64,000 nt of DNA from Peptostreptococcus faecalis (GCF_900240845.1 NZ_OERU01000003.1:1-64000); one strand, 5' to 3'; shown: positions 17,594 through 26,608, counted from the first letter of the stretch. The notes: generated by a model from the letters alone, not told the origin. Translations and numbers: made by a program.

Positions 17594-18058
17594 TTACATT
17601 GCGTACATACCATTACTTAAATCTTTTTTATGCTGTTCTATGAAATCATTAATTTCTTCAAATATTTTTTTATATGATTTATCGCAAACATTACCTTCGA
17701 TTTTTATACATGGAGTCACAAAATTGATTTTAGACTCATTCTTATATGTCTGATATTGTTTGTAATATCCATTTTCTAATACTATTATCAAAACTTCATC
17801 ATTAGAATTTATTATTTTGTTCATAATCCTATCAGATATTTTTCTTACATCTTCTATTGTAAAATCTTCCGTAACTTTGAATTTTATTTTTACTGAAATT
17901 ATCTCCTGTATTGGATTACACATCTGAATATCCAAACATGGTTCAGTATATAATTGTGTTTTTAACTCTCCACCTGAAAAATCATATTTTTCTAAATCAT
18001 TATGAAACCACAATGTACTTTCTTCTTTCAAACTCTTAATAACCATTTTTTTTATCAT
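17594..18058 (-). CDS. Hypothetical protein
   Basis: A 154-aa alpha/beta protein, start AAGGAGA-N3-ATG. No recognised domain. It is part of the minus-strand early operon. Confidence 0.5.
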   Translation of the reverse strand: MIKKMVIKSLKEESTLWFHNDLEKYDFSGGELKTQLYTEPCLDIQMCNPIQEIISVKIKFKVTEDFTIEDVRKISDRIMNKIINSNDEVLIIVLENGYYKQYQTYKNESKINFVTPCIKIEGNVCDKSYKKIFEEINDFIEQHKKDLSNGMYAM

Positions 18059-18121
18059 ATATTCTCCTTTAATTCACCCTATTTTTATATTTTTCTTATA
18101 TAGTATAATTATGTTTTTTTA

Positions 18122-18634
18122 TTATCCATCTATTAGCAAAGGTTCGATACACCTTTTATAGTAGTCTGGTATATATTCTTTTGTTACATCTAATAAACAA
18201 GATGGTTCAACGTCTAAACCCAAGTCGAAGTCTTTAGACATCTGTAATATATATTTCTTATCTTCTTTGTCTTCTCTCATGTAGTCATTCAATTTCTCTA
18301 TTTCATATTCTGTAATCAATCTATTTGTTTCTATGAAATACATTCGTTCTTTCATAAACATTGACACTTCTAAATCCTCGCCTATCCCTTTCGGGAAAAT
18401 ATCATCAAACATTTCTTTTATAACATCCCTAGGTTCATTCAACAAAGACCCTACTATATCAACCTTTACTTTTTCAATTTCCGTCAATCTGTTGTAATCT
18501 AAGTTTATCAAGTCGACACCGATTCTTTCTCCACAGTAACTTAATAATGAGTTTAAATTCTTCCTTAAAATTTCTTGATATTCAAACGCATGAACAACTT
18601 TTAAATTACCTATTGCATAATAATATTTTTTCAT
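18122..18634 (-). CDS. Hypothetical protein, paralogue of 19183-19662
   Basis: A 170-aa protein. I chose ATG 18632-18634 (MKKYYYAIG) because GGAAGG precedes it. The N-terminal pattern (VVHAFEYQEIL) and the ending DYYKRCIEPLLIDG align with the product of 19183-19662 (LIRAFEIEAII, SYYDKHIRPLLLDI), so the two are duplicates separated by one gene. Function unknown. Confidence 0.5.
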   Translation of the reverse strand: MKKYYYAIGNLKVVHAFEYQEILRKNLNSLLSYCGERIGVDLINLDYNRLTEIEKVKVDIVGSLLNEPRDVIKEMFDDIFPKGIGEDLEVSMFMKERMYFIETNRLITEYEIEKLNDYMREDKEDKKYILQMSKDFDLGLDVEPSCLLDVTKEYIPDYYKRCIEPLLIDG

Positions 18635-18671
18635 ATTCAATAAAACCTTCCTTTTATTTAAAATACTTCTT

Positions 18672-19172
18672 TTATTTAATCCTTTCACTCCATTTAAACT
18701 TTTTTATATCATCATATCTAATTAATATAGATTCAGAGTAAACCGACTTTAACTTACCACCATACTTAATTTCCACAATTTCTGATTTTACGTTAAATGG
18801 TATCATAAACTCAAAAAATGGGTCATTCCCTAAGAAAGATTCTATGCTAAATACTTCATCTAAATCTATTTCCCATATACTCACTGATTCTTCTAAATCT
18901 TCTTCTAAATAAAACATTCCTCTAACAAAATAATATTTCATCTCTACATCTAATTCATCTCGGATAGCTCCATATATTTCAACTAAATCATCTGAACGAC
19001 CCTTTATAAATACTACTCCATCTCTCTCCATTTCATCTTGAAATTCATTAAAATTATATGATAAATCTAGTCCGTTTAATCTTTTCTTCCACTTATTTAA
19101 TACATTTATTTCTTCTGAACGTTTACGATGTTCATTCTTTATTTCTATTACATCCTCCAGCATCGTTTTCAC
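18672..19172 (-). CDS. Hypothetical acidic protein
   Basis: A 166-aa protein starting at GTG 19170-19172, six nt after GGAG. Strongly acidic middle (DLEESVSIWEIDLDEV). It lies between the two paralogues listed on either side. No domain recognised. Confidence 0.5.
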   Translation of the reverse strand: MKTMLEDVIEIKNEHRKRSEEINVLNKWKKRLNGLDLSYNFNEFQDEMERDGVVFIKGRSDDLVEIYGAIRDELDVEMKYYFVRGMFYLEEDLEESVSIWEIDLDEVFSIESFLGNDPFFEFMIPFNVKSEIVEIKYGGKLKSVYSESILIRYDDIKKFKWSERIK

Positions 19173-19182
19173 TTACTTCTCC

Positions 19183-19662
19183 TTATATGTCTAATAATAA
19201 TGGTCTAATATGTTTGTCATAGTAGCTCGGATTATCCTCTTTCAACTTATCTAATAAGTATCCTCCGTTTAAATTATCTGGAATATCATCTAACTTCTCA
19301 CAAAATAACAGTTCCATTTCATCTTCTGTTAATTCTCTATTTACTCCCAATACATATATACCACCACCATATTGTATTTCGATTGTTAAGTTTTCAATAT
19401 CCATATCTAATTGATTAAAGTATTCTCTAGCTTTCAACTCAAAATAACCTGCATCTTTTGTCTTGTTGAAAATAAAATGAGTTTCTAACAACCTTATTAA
19501 TTCCATTTCGCTAAGATTTTCTTCGTCTAGAGTATCTAGAGTTATTCCTGTTTTCCTTTCATAAAATTCAAACATTCTAGTTCTACTCATCCCTATTATT
19601 GCTTCTATCTCAAATGCTCTTATTAGTTCTTGATTTGTTGTTTTATATAAATATTCTATCAT
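19183..19662 (-). CDS. Hypothetical protein, paralogue of 18122-18634
   Basis: A 159-aa protein. I chose ATG 19660-19662 (MIEYLYKTTN) because AAGGAG precedes it; the longer reading starts inside that RBS. It shares its N- and C-terminal patterns with 18122-18634. Its leader carries a 34-bp repeat also present at 20326-20359. Confidence 0.5.
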   Translation of the reverse strand: MIEYLYKTTNQELIRAFEIEAIIGMSRTRMFEFYERKTGITLDTLDEENLSEMELIRLLETHFIFNKTKDAGYFELKAREYFNQLDMDIENLTIEIQYGGGIYVLGVNRELTEDEMELLFCEKLDDIPDNLNGGYLLDKLKEDNPSYYDKHIRPLLLDI

Positions 19663-19664
19663 CC

Positions 19665-19698
19665 ACTTCTCCTTCATTATGTAAAATTCACTAGCTTT
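19665..19698 (-). repeat. 34-bp leader repeat, copy 1
   Basis: Directly upstream of the gene at 19183-19662 and including its RBS (AAGGAGAAGT). An identical 34-bp copy lies at 20326-20359 just before another gene start. Confidence 0.85.
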
Positions 19699-19723
19699 TA
19701 TTTGCCAACTTCTGCCGAATTAG

Positions 19724-19972
19724 TTAAATCCCAACTATTGTAGGAATTATTATAAACAGAATAAAACCGACAATAGCTATTACAATTGTTATATTTAATT
19801 TCCTTGATTTATCTTTATATAATGTTTTTTGTTCCTCAATAGTTTCTTTTGAGTAATTATATCGTTCGTATATCTCTAAAATCCTATAGGTTTCATTTTT
19901 TTTGATTGTATACTCAAATATAAAGCAAAAATTGAACACCCATGTAATAAATAAGAACGCAATTAGCGGCAT
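19724..19972 (-). CDS. Small two-helix membrane protein
   Basis: An 82-aa protein with two membrane helices (about residues 3-21 and 60-81) joined by a charged loop. Start GGGGGGAATT-ATG. Unknown function. Confidence 0.5.
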   Translation of the reverse strand: MPLIAFLFITWVFNFCFIFEYTIKKNETYRILEIYERYNYSKETIEEQKTLYKDKSRKLNITIVIAIVGFILFIIIPTIVGI

Positions 19973-20042
19973 AATTCCCCCCCAACTTAGATTTTTCTAT
20001 AAATCCATAAGAATACCTATCTTTTATTTTCTCCTAATATTA

Positions 20043-20321
20043 CTATTTATTTACTATTTTAAATTTCCCATATTTACCAAATAATTCAAGATCATATCTA
20101 TGTACTAACTCTTTAATTTCCCTTGGACTGAATTCTGTCACTTCACAATTGAAATTTTGTATGTCTATTAAAGTTATTTTTTCTGAAGTTATATTTTTAT
20201 TGGCAAACTTGTTATAAGATGTTATTTTAGCTATTCCTATAAAAAATTTATCTCCACGCATATTTTCTACAATATCTCCTGCATAAATATTGTAATATTC
20301 TGGTGTAATATTTATTTCCAT
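20043..20321 (-). CDS. Hypothetical protein
   Basis: A 92-aa beta-rich protein (YAGDIVENMRGDKFFIGIA ...), start AAGGAG-N6-ATG within the duplicated leader. It may be a small SH3-like barrel; no family recognised. Confidence 0.5.
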   Translation of the reverse strand: MEINITPEYYNIYAGDIVENMRGDKFFIGIAKITSYNKFANKNITSEKITLIDIQNFNCEVTEFSPREIKELVHRYDLELFGKYGKFKIVNK

Positions 20322-20325
20322 TTCT

Positions 20326-20359
20326 ACTTCTCCTTCATTATGTAAAATTCACTAGCTTT
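20326..20359 (-). repeat. 34-bp leader repeat, copy 2
   Basis: Identical to 19665-19698 and again contains the AAGGAGAAGT RBS of the following gene, so a leader was duplicated rather than a coding sequence. Confidence 0.85.
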
Positions 20360-20374
20360 ATTTAATCTACTTCC

Positions 20375-20689
20375 TTATAAGTTAAATATCCAATCCCTCA
20401 TACCTCTATAATACTCATCTAACTCTTCAAGTAAGACCTTTTCAGTTGTCATTCTTATACTTATTGCTGAAACTCCGTCTTCTCTTTCTCCACTACATTC
20501 TATCCACACTGAATCTTCTTCCCCATTTAAAAATGCTTCTTTGTCGAATACAAAATCTTTGGGATTTGAATAGTAATTCAAGACAAGTTCTCTCATTGTC
20601 TCATTGTCTTCGTACTTTTTTAAATTTAACAAGTCACTGACATCATCACCTACTCCATAATGCCTTTTCATTTCAAAAATCTTTTTCAT
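20375..20689 (-). CDS. Hypothetical protein
   Basis: A 104-aa protein. I chose ATG 20687-20689 (MKKIFEMKRH) after GAGAGGA. It is the first gene downstream of the operator-type promoter at 20762-20790. No recognised domain. Confidence 0.5.
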   Translation of the reverse strand: MKKIFEMKRHYGVGDDVSDLLNLKKYEDNETMRELVLNYYSNPKDFVFDKEAFLNGEEDSVWIECSGEREDGVSAISIRMTTEKVLLEELDEYYRGMRDWIFNL

Positions 20690-20761
20690 ATAATTTCCTC
20701 TCAATAAAATAAGAATTTCATTCAATTAAAAACACCAAAATACTAACTTTACTATATATCT

Positions 20762-20790
20762 ATTATAACATAATTTTTTTGTTATGTCAA
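20762..20790 (-). promoter_or_regulatory. Sigma70 promoter with shared operator
   Basis: Minus strand: TTGACA, 17-nt spacer starting TAAC and ending TTATGT, TATAAT. It drives the genes from 20689 leftward. The surrounding gap 20726-20939 holds no gene that I can support. Confidence 0.8.
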
Positions 20791-20939
20791 TTATTCTTAT
20801 ATATAGTATTAAATTATTTTTGGTGTCCCTTATAACTGTTTTTTTATTCGATTTTTACACGTAGTTTCGGATACTATGTCTGCATGTAACTATTTTACCT
20901 AAAATCACATGGGTAAAGAAGGGAGATTGACTCTCTTTT

Positions 20940-21020
20940 TTACTTAAAAGCATCTTTTTTGCAAGTTGCATCTATATAAAGTATTATAATATCCTCGCAT
21001 ATTAATATTTCTTGATCCAT
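20940..21020 (-). CDS. Candidate 26-aa peptide
   Basis: A tiny frame that starts directly after the stop of 21021-21326 with GAAAGG upstream: MDQEILICEDIIILYIDATC then KKDAFK. Only the RBS and spacing support it. Confidence 0.3.
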   Translation of the reverse strand: MDQEILICEDIIILYIDATCKKDAFK

Positions 21021-21326
21021 TTATATTACCTTTCTCTCTGGTAAGTTATCTATTAGAAATTTACACTTATCGACACAATCTTGACATGACAGGTTTTCAC
21101 TTAATCTAAATCCTATGAATATACCATAATCATTTCCTTCAAATATATCCCAGTCTAATTCTGGTGTATCATCTAAATATTCGGCAAATTCTTTTTTTTC
21201 ATATATAGAATAATCTTCTATTAGAAACACTACACTTTCATAGTATTTCTTTGAGATATAATCATAGTCTTCACCTTCAAAATATCTAATTCCTTTGTAT
21301 ATTCCTTTTTCAATTAAATTTCTCAT
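21021..21326 (-). CDS. Hypothetical acidic protein
   Basis: A 101-aa acidic protein with a CQDC pair near the C-terminus. RBS is weak (TAGGT). No domain recognised. Confidence 0.45.
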   Translation of the reverse strand: MRNLIEKGIYKGIRYFEGEDYDYISKKYYESVVFLIEDYSIYEKKEFAEYLDDTPELDWDIFEGNDYGIFIGFRLSENLSCQDCVDKCKFLIDNLPERKVI

Positions 21327-21356
21327 TTGTTTATACCTATCTAGAAACTACAAACA

Positions 21357-21668
21357 CTAAACATATTTACAACTCATTATACTTGTCTCAACTTTAAAGT
21401 GCTTATCTAGATTCCCCTCTGTATAATATTTTGTAATTTCTTTCATTAGATCATCAAACTCATTGAGACCTTCCCTACTATGTTCTTCAAGCGTTATAAT
21501 TAAACATCTACCTTCATCCAAATAAATTTTTATTCGATAGCAATTGCTTTCATATGTTTTTTCTAAAAACTGTATTTTATAAAACGGAACTCTGAAAGAA
21601 GATTCCTTTCTCCCTATAATTGATGATACTATTAAACATGGATATTCTCCCCTTATTTCTTGCCACAT
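21357..21668 (-). CDS. Hypothetical protein
   Basis: A 103-aa beta-rich protein, start AAGGAGA-N5-ATG. No recognised domain. Confidence 0.5.
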   Translation of the reverse strand: MWQEIRGEYPCLIVSSIIGRKESSFRVPFYKIQFLEKTYESNCYRIKIYLDEGRCLIITLEEHSREGLNEFDDLMKEITKYYTEGNLDKHFKVETSIMSCKYV

Positions 21669-21713
21669 AATTTTTCTCCTTTTTTTATATTAAAAACTTG
21701 ATTTTATTTACTT

Positions 21714-22109
21714 TTAAAATAATTCTCTTATCTCTTCTTTAGTCATTTTCTCATATTCTACTTCAACCATTTTGCCACGTTCTTCACTTATTCTTTCAGC
21801 TTCTTTAAGTGCATTTACTTTATTTTCTAGATCAATCACTTGTGAAAAGTGATAATCTAAGTCCATATCCACATATACCAATGATTCATTTTCTTTTAAT
21901 TTAAAATCTTTATCTAAAGTGGTTGAAGGATATTCTTCAATAGGTATATCATATAATAATAGCGATATTACTTCTTCTGCGTAGACTACAGCTTTACCAT
22001 AAGTACTGGCATATGTTACCATCTCTCTATCTTCAAATGTTGGTAAAGTTACATAAAAAACGTTATCTTCTTTATTTTTTTCAATTACAACTGGATATAC
22101 GATATTCAT
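21714..22109 (-). CDS. HicB-like (type II antitoxin fold) protein, tentative
   Basis: A 131-aa protein, start AAGGAG-N6-ATG. The first half reads MNIVYPVVIEKNKEDNVFYV, then TLPTFEDREMVTYASTYGKA and VVYAEEVISLLL, which has the shape of a HicB RNase-H-like fold (short strands, then a conserved helix). No HicA toxin gene is next to it, so a regulator or orphan HicB-like protein is more likely than a working toxin-antitoxin pair. Confidence 0.5.
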   Translation of the reverse strand: MNIVYPVVIEKNKEDNVFYVTLPTFEDREMVTYASTYGKAVVYAEEVISLLLYDIPIEEYPSTTLDKDFKLKENESLVYVDMDLDYHFSQVIDLENKVNALKEAERISEERGKMVEVEYEKMTKEEIRELF

Positions 22110-22683
22110 ATTGTTCTCCTTTTCTTTCCCATTGCCTAATTATTAGAGCATTTCGTTTAAGCTCAACATTAGGATATTTTGCCAATAGTTTCCTTGTGTC
22201 AAATCCATGTGGAGTTACAACTGAAAACCCATTTGGGGTCTGATAAATTTCATATAAATCGTCACTCCCTAATATATTAACTAAATCATTTGTAAAGTCA
22301 TGGCTATAATCATTATTCTTTATGTTATCCAAGTCAAACAGGAACTTCTTTGTAATAGCCATATTAGGTTTTCCTGCAATCTTCTTGATTTTTCTCATAA
22401 TATTATCTAATCTTGTATCTTCAAAATCTATTAAATGATGGATCAACTCTTTTCGTATTTTTTCACCATCTCTTAAGTCTATGTATTCGTACCACCTAGA
22501 CATTTCACCATCAACACCTTCTTCTATGAATTTAATCCATTGCTCTTCCAATATTTCCCAGTCTTGCATTGTTGGTATATCTGGCAATAATAGTGTTTTT
22601 CCTCTTTCTTTAAACCCCTCAAGTTCTCTATTATCCTTGTTTCTTGACTTGAAAAGTATAAGTTTATAATTATTTTCAAACAT
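22081..22683 (-). CDS. Hypothetical protein
   Basis: A 200-aa protein. I chose ATG 22681-22683 (MFENNYKLIL) because GAGGAGG precedes it. Its 3' end overlaps the start of the HicB-like gene by 29 nt. No recognised domain. Confidence 0.5.
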   Translation of the reverse strand: MFENNYKLILFKSRNKDNRELEGFKERGKTLLLPDIPTMQDWEILEEQWIKFIEEGVDGEMSRWYEYIDLRDGEKIRKELIHHLIDFEDTRLDNIMRKIKKIAGKPNMAITKKFLFDLDNIKNNDYSHDFTNDLVNILGSDDLYEIYQTPNGFSVVTPHGFDTRKLLAKYPNVELKRNALIIRQWERKGEQYEYRISSCN

Positions 22684-22706
22684 TTTATTCCTCCTCAATA
22701 AAATAA

Positions 22707-22820
22707 CTATTTTAACTCGTTTTTTGCCTTATCTTCAAGAAAAAGCATGATTGATATTATTATTACTTTATAAATTGCAACACCTGCAAATACCGGTATC
22801 CAGTTTTTAAATTCATCCAT
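22707..22820 (-). CDS. Single-helix membrane peptide (37 aa)
   Basis: MDEFKNWIPVFAGVAIYKV continues into one membrane helix with a short charged tail. The start has a strong GAGGAGG. It is the first gene downstream of the promoter at 22907-22935, so it leads the long early operon. Confidence 0.55.
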   Translation of the reverse strand: MDEFKNWIPVFAGVAIYKVIIISIMLFLEDKAKNELK

Positions 22821-22906
22821 ACTAATCCTCCTCATTGACTTACTTTTTAATTTATGGCATCTTAATAAGACATAAGTATCCCACTTTTCTTATTAACTAT
22901 AAGCAT

Positions 22907-22935
22907 ATTTTAACACAATTTATTCGTTATGTCAA
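22907..22935 (-). promoter_or_regulatory. Main early-left promoter with shared operator
   Basis: Minus strand: TTGACA, 17-nt spacer starting TAAC and ending TTGTGT, TAAAAT. It lies just downstream of the repressor gene at 22969-23646 and faces the long early operon. Confidence 0.75.
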
Positions 22936-22968
22936 TGTCAGTTTATAAAGAAGGATTCTTTATCTCTA

Positions 22969-23646
22969 TTATTTTTTTTTAGAATTATTTTCAATTCTGT
23001 CTTGTCTTATTATCGCTGTAATAATCTTACCCATAACCTTGTAGTCTATATGTTCGCTTCCATTGACTACTATGTCTATATATCTATCTTCCGCTGAGTT
23101 AGGTCTTAATACAACCTTATCACCATATAGTAAAACACGTCTAATCTCATATACACCTTCTAGTTTGACTAATACTAAATCTTTATTTTGTAATCTATTT
23201 ACTCTAGAATATTCTTTGTCTATAACAATCCACGAACCATTAGGAATTTCTTTATTCATACTTTCGCTTGTATTTTTCAAGGTGGTTAAAGTTTTCTTTC
23301 CACCATATTCATCTAAAAATACATTTGGTAATTTTTTTTCATCAAGTTCTTTATTTTTAGGTATGTTTTCCTCATTAAGTTTTTCATGGAAAGTTTTTGT
23401 AGGTGCATTATATTCTAATGTATGTTCATATTCATCAAAAGCCAATAACCAATCCACTTCAACTTTAAATATATCTGAAAGTTTCTTTATTGTGCTTCTT
23501 TTCATATTTTCTACTTGTCCAGCCTCATATTTATTTATAGCGGCACGCTGTACCCCAACTATATTTCCTAGTTCTTCTTGAGTTAGTCCTAACTTTAACC
23601 TCATTTCCTTTATTCTATTTCCCATTAAATCTGTAGATTTCTTCAT
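22969..23646 (-). CDS. Xre/S24-type repressor with substituted catalytic lysine
   Basis: A 225-aa CI/LexA-type protein. An HTH_3 domain spans residues 10-65 (MRLKLGLTQEELGNIVGVQR). The S24 domain contains the Ser motif as SESMNKEIPNGSW (S129). At the position of the general-base Lys the sequence is YEIRRVL, where the intact paralogue at 26609-27262 has YTIKRIV; the linker also lacks a clear Ala-Gly cleavage site. It therefore probably binds DNA but cannot cleave itself. It sits beside the early-left promoter and is divergent from the antirepressor gene. Confidence 0.8.
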   Translation of the reverse strand: MKKSTDLMGNRIKEMRLKLGLTQEELGNIVGVQRAAINKYEAGQVENMKRSTIKKLSDIFKVEVDWLLAFDEYEHTLEYNAPTKTFHEKLNEENIPKNKELDEKKLPNVFLDEYGGKKTLTTLKNTSESMNKEIPNGSWIVIDKEYSRVNRLQNKDLVLVKLEGVYEIRRVLLYGDKVVLRPNSAEDRYIDIVVNGSEHIDYKVMGKIITAIIRQDRIENNSKKK

Positions 23647-23852
23647 AAATACACCCCTTTCTATATTATGTATTGTATCATATTATTTAACATATAGTCA
23701 ATAATTTTATTTTTTGTAATAAATTTAATACAAATCTCTTGACATATAATCTTAAAAAATATATGATATATGTATCTTAATAAGAACATATTATTTTTAT
23801 ATGTTTATTTTGTAGTACATTTAAGATATATAATAAAAAATAGGAGGTAATT
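23647..23852. promoter_or_regulatory. Divergent control region between repressor and antirepressor
   Basis: This 206-bp gap holds a minus promoter (TTGACT, 18 nt, TACAAT) toward the repressor and a plus TTGACA near 23742 toward the antirepressor. CATATA/TATATG-type half-sites recur through it. A strong RBS, TAGGAGGT, precedes the ATG at 23853. Confidence 0.5.
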
Positions 23853-24596
23853 ATGCAAGAATTAATTAGGGTAGAAACAAATGAAAACATGGAACCAATT
23901 ATAAGTGGTAGAGAATTACACGAAAGGTTAGAAGTTAAGAGCAAATATAATGACTGGATCAAAAGGATGTTAGAGTACGGATTTACTGAAGGCGTTGATT
24001 TTACACTATTTACTCAAAAAAAAGTAAGTAGTAACGCAAGTGGATTTAAAACAATAACAGACCACATTCTAAAACTAGATATGGCAAAAGAAATTGCGAT
24101 GATACAAAGAAATGAAAAAGGAAAACAGATTAGAAAATATTTCATTGAGGTAGAAAAAGAGTTTAATAGTCCAGAAAGAATAATACAAAGAGCATTAGTA
24201 TATGCAAATAATCAGATAGATACTTTGAAATTAGAAAGTAAAATAAAGGATCAGCAAATAGCAGAATTGAAACCTAAAGCTGATTATACTGATATCATAT
24301 TGAAAAATAAAGGTTTAGTAACAGTCTCACAAATAGCTAAGGATTATGGTATGTCTGGAAATGCTTTGAATAAGATACTAAATGCCTTAAAGATACAATA
24401 TAAGCAAAGTGGACAATGGTTGTTATACGCAAAATACCAAAATAATGGCTATACTCATTCAGAAACTATTCCATTGCTTGGGGTAAATGGATTTGACATA
24501 GTTAGTATGCATACGAAATGGACACAAAAAGGAAGATTATTTCTATATGAATTGCTAAAAGAAAACAATATATTACCAAAAATTGAACAAAACTAA
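23853..24596 (+). CDS. AntA/KilAC-type phage antirepressor
   Basis: A 247-aa protein. The N-terminal AntA domain covers about residues 15-90 (ISGRELHERLEVKSKYNDW, then YGFTEGVDFTLF). A coiled linker follows near 105-135. The C-terminal KilA-C domain covers about 140-235 (LVTVSQIAKDYGMSGNALNK, then MHTKWTQKGRLFLYELL). Such antirepressors switch the phage toward lytic growth by binding or displacing a repressor. It is transcribed divergently from the Lys-to-Arg repressor, which is the usual place for the switch. Confidence 0.85.
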   Translation: MQELIRVETNENMEPIISGRELHERLEVKSKYNDWIKRMLEYGFTEGVDFTLFTQKKVSSNASGFKTITDHILKLDMAKEIAMIQRNEKGKQIRKYFIEVEKEFNSPERIIQRALVYANNQIDTLKLESKIKDQQIAELKPKADYTDIILKNKGLVTVSQIAKDYGMSGNALNKILNALKIQYKQSGQWLLYAKYQNNGYTHSETIPLLGVNGFDIVSMHTKWTQKGRLFLYELLKENNILPKIEQN

Positions 24597-24606
24597 GGAG
24601 AAAATA

Positions 24607-24846
24607 ATGAAATCATTTGAAATAACTTACAAGAATGGAATTAAAAATACTATAACACCTTTAAATTTAAGAACTATTCAAGTCGATGGATTCACTTTCA
24701 TGTTCCATGAACACATAAATCTTTGCCAAGTCTATTTAGGTTATGAATACCTTGAGTTATTAAGAGAATTTACTATATCAGAGTTTGATTTAGTATTTTG
24801 CATTAACTATCTTAAAAATTATGTCAATACTGGAATAAGAATGTAA
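24607..24846 (+). CDS. Small hypothetical protein
   Basis: A 79-aa protein. I chose ATG 24607 (MKSFEITYKN) because AAGGAGA precedes it; the longer reading overlaps the antirepressor stop. It is co-transcribed with the antirepressor and ends at the terminator. No domain recognised. Confidence 0.5.
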   Translation: MKSFEITYKNGIKNTITPLNLRTIQVDGFTFMFHEHINLCQVYLGYEYLELLREFTISEFDLVFCINYLKNYVNTGIRM

Positions 24847-24855
24847 TATAAACAC

Positions 24856-24890
24856 AAAAAACTAGCACAATTGTGCTAGTTTTATTTTTT
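24856..24890. terminator. Bidirectional terminator
   Basis: The stem AACTAGCACAATTGTGCTAG with complementary A/T flanks forms a long hairpin with A-runs on the left and T-runs on the right. It can stop the antirepressor operon (plus) and the gene at 24889-25551 (minus). Confidence 0.8.
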
Positions 24891-25551
24891 ACGCTAAACC
24901 ATTTATCTCTCTTAACATTTTTTTTGAATTCTCATATACTATATTTATAGAACCATATTTGTATGATATCTCAAATGGCAAATCAGAATCTTTTTCTGAA
25001 TCCTTTAAAAATAATAATATATGTGACTTAGAACCATATTTTGCTATTCTAAGGCTATATCTATCTGAGTCTAAACCTATTTTATTCATTATGTCTTTAT
25101 AGTCATTAACTTCATAATCTTCTCCTAAATTTACCTTTATTGATTGGATTTCTCCATCTTCAAAAAAACCAAAAGTATAATCTAAACCATTTTTTTTATA
25201 ATACAAGTAGTCAATCATCATTGTCCCATCATTTATTTCTTTATAAGGTTTTCCCCATTCCCCATTTTCTGATGTTAGGTCATTTCTTGTCATTGATATA
25301 TATTCATTAGCATCAATGATTTTTTTATTATTTTCAAAAAATTCAAACAATCCTGCTGTAATAACAAAAAAAATAATTAATATGCAACCAATAGTATATT
25401 TAGTATTCTTATTTTTCTTGAGTTTAAATTTTTTATGAGATTTTATTCCTAAAAATTCTTTCTTTTTTAGATCAAATTCTTCTTGTGTGATAATTCCATC
25501 ATCTAATAACTTCTTTAAATCAATTAAATCATCAGCATTTATTTTCTTCAT
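24889..25551 (-). CDS. SHOCT-domain membrane protein
   Basis: A 220-aa protein. An N-terminal SHOCT-like segment (LKKLLDDGIITQEEFDLKKK) is followed by a membrane helix (residues about 53-72) and an outer domain of about 140 residues. SHOCT domains occur at the ends of many bacterial membrane and anti-phage-associated proteins and probably mediate oligomer contacts. A surface protein expressed from the lysogen (lysogenic conversion or exclusion) is plausible. Confidence 0.55.
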   Translation of the reverse strand: MKKINADDLIDLKKLLDDGIITQEEFDLKKKEFLGIKSHKKFKLKKNKNTKYTIGCILIIFFVITAGLFEFFENNKKIIDANEYISMTRNDLTSENGEWGKPYKEINDGTMMIDYLYYKKNGLDYTFGFFEDGEIQSIKVNLGEDYEVNDYKDIMNKIGLDSDRYSLRIAKYGSKSHILLFLKDSEKDSDLPFEISYKYGSINIVYENSKKMLREINGLA

Positions 25552-25641
25552 AACATTCTCCCTTTAAAATTGTATAATTACTATAATAGGATAACGCTTT
25601 TTACTTATTTTATCAACCATATATTTAAAAATATGGTTAAA

Positions 25642-25947
25642 TTATCTTAAAATCTTTACCAAATCAACTATGATTTTTAGTTTCTCTTCATCAAGTCCTA
25701 CAATCTCACGTGCAATTATATCTATCTTATCAGTTAATGAATCTTTACCAGTAATTATATATTCCATAGAAACCCCTAACACATTGGCTACAGAATATAA
25801 TTTATCTGCTGATGGCAAACTTTTATCCCAATTTCTTATTGTTCCATGTCCAACATTTGCCTTTCTTTCAAGTTCAGCAATGGTCATTCTTTTATTTTTT
25901 GTAATAATTTTCAAACGATCTAAAACACTTGATTTAATATTATTCAT
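25642..25947 (-). CDS. Xre-family transcriptional regulator
   Basis: A 101-aa protein with one HTH_3 domain (residues 8-65; RMTIAELERKANVGHGTIRN ... LPSADKLYSVANVLGVS) and a short helical tail. Start AAGGAGA. A palindrome with TTCAC/GTGAA arms lies just upstream and may be its own operator. Confidence 0.75.
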   Translation of the reverse strand: MNNIKSSVLDRLKIITKNKRMTIAELERKANVGHGTIRNWDKSLPSADKLYSVANVLGVSMEYIITGKDSLTDKIDIIAREIVGLDEEKLKIIVDLVKILR

Positions 25948-25982
25948 TTACCTATCTCCTTAAACCCACTTGAATTACTAGA

Positions 25983-25998
25983 TTCACATTTTTGTGAA
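25983..25998. promoter_or_regulatory. Palindromic operator candidate
   Basis: TTCACATTTTTGTGAA has TTCAC/GTGAA arms around a T-rich centre, in the leader of the Xre gene at 25642-25947. Confidence 0.45.
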
Positions 25999-26066
25999 AG
26001 TAGTGTAAAATCAACGCCTTCAGCAAATACACATTCTTCATGTTAAAAGAAGTCTTTTATTAAGTT

Positions 26067-26402
26067 TTATCTAAATATACTATTTAGAAATTCTATAGCG
26101 TCAATTAATTCTAAGTAATTGTTTTCCTCTAATGTTAAAAAGTCTTTTATATCTAATCTTAGATAGTATTTTGTTGAAAAGAAAGATTGTTCATAATTTA
26201 TGATTTTAAATTTTCTTTCTTTTATCATTATGAAATCTTCTTGATACATATTCTCTTTTAAATATTCTTTTTTTTCATCATTATTTAATATCATTATTAT
26301 ATTTAGTTCTTCAAGATCTACTTTTTCATCCAAACATTCTTGTAAATCAGTATTTTTCTCAATTTTGTTATCTCTTCCATTGTTTATTTTTTTTAAAATC
26401 AT
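26067..26402 (-). CDS. Hypothetical protein
   Basis: A 111-aa charged protein; I chose ATG 26400-26402 after AAAGGT. It is transcribed divergently from the LexA-like repressor at 26609. Function unknown. Confidence 0.45.
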   Translation of the reverse strand: MILKKINNGRDNKIEKNTDLQECLDEKVDLEELNIIMILNNDEKKEYLKENMYQEDFIMIKERKFKIINYEQSFFSTKYYLRLDIKDFLTLEENNYLELIDAIEFLNSIFR

Positions 26403-26608
26403 TATCAAACCTTTCTTTAATCCAAAATATATTTTCAAAAGAAATTTTAACTTAATTATAGTTAATTTGTTCTTTTATGTTTATCTTGTTTATATGATAT
26501 AATAAAAGTATATGTATTGTCAATATGTATGTTAGTTTTTATTTTATTATATTGCAACATATATGTTGGGTAATTAGATAATTCAATGATTCAAGAAAGG
26601 ATTTTTTT

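Noticed and set aside
21714-22109. HicAB toxin-antitoxin system
   Set aside because: Only a HicB-like protein is seen; no HicA-like toxin of about 60-80 aa with the expected fold adjoins it.
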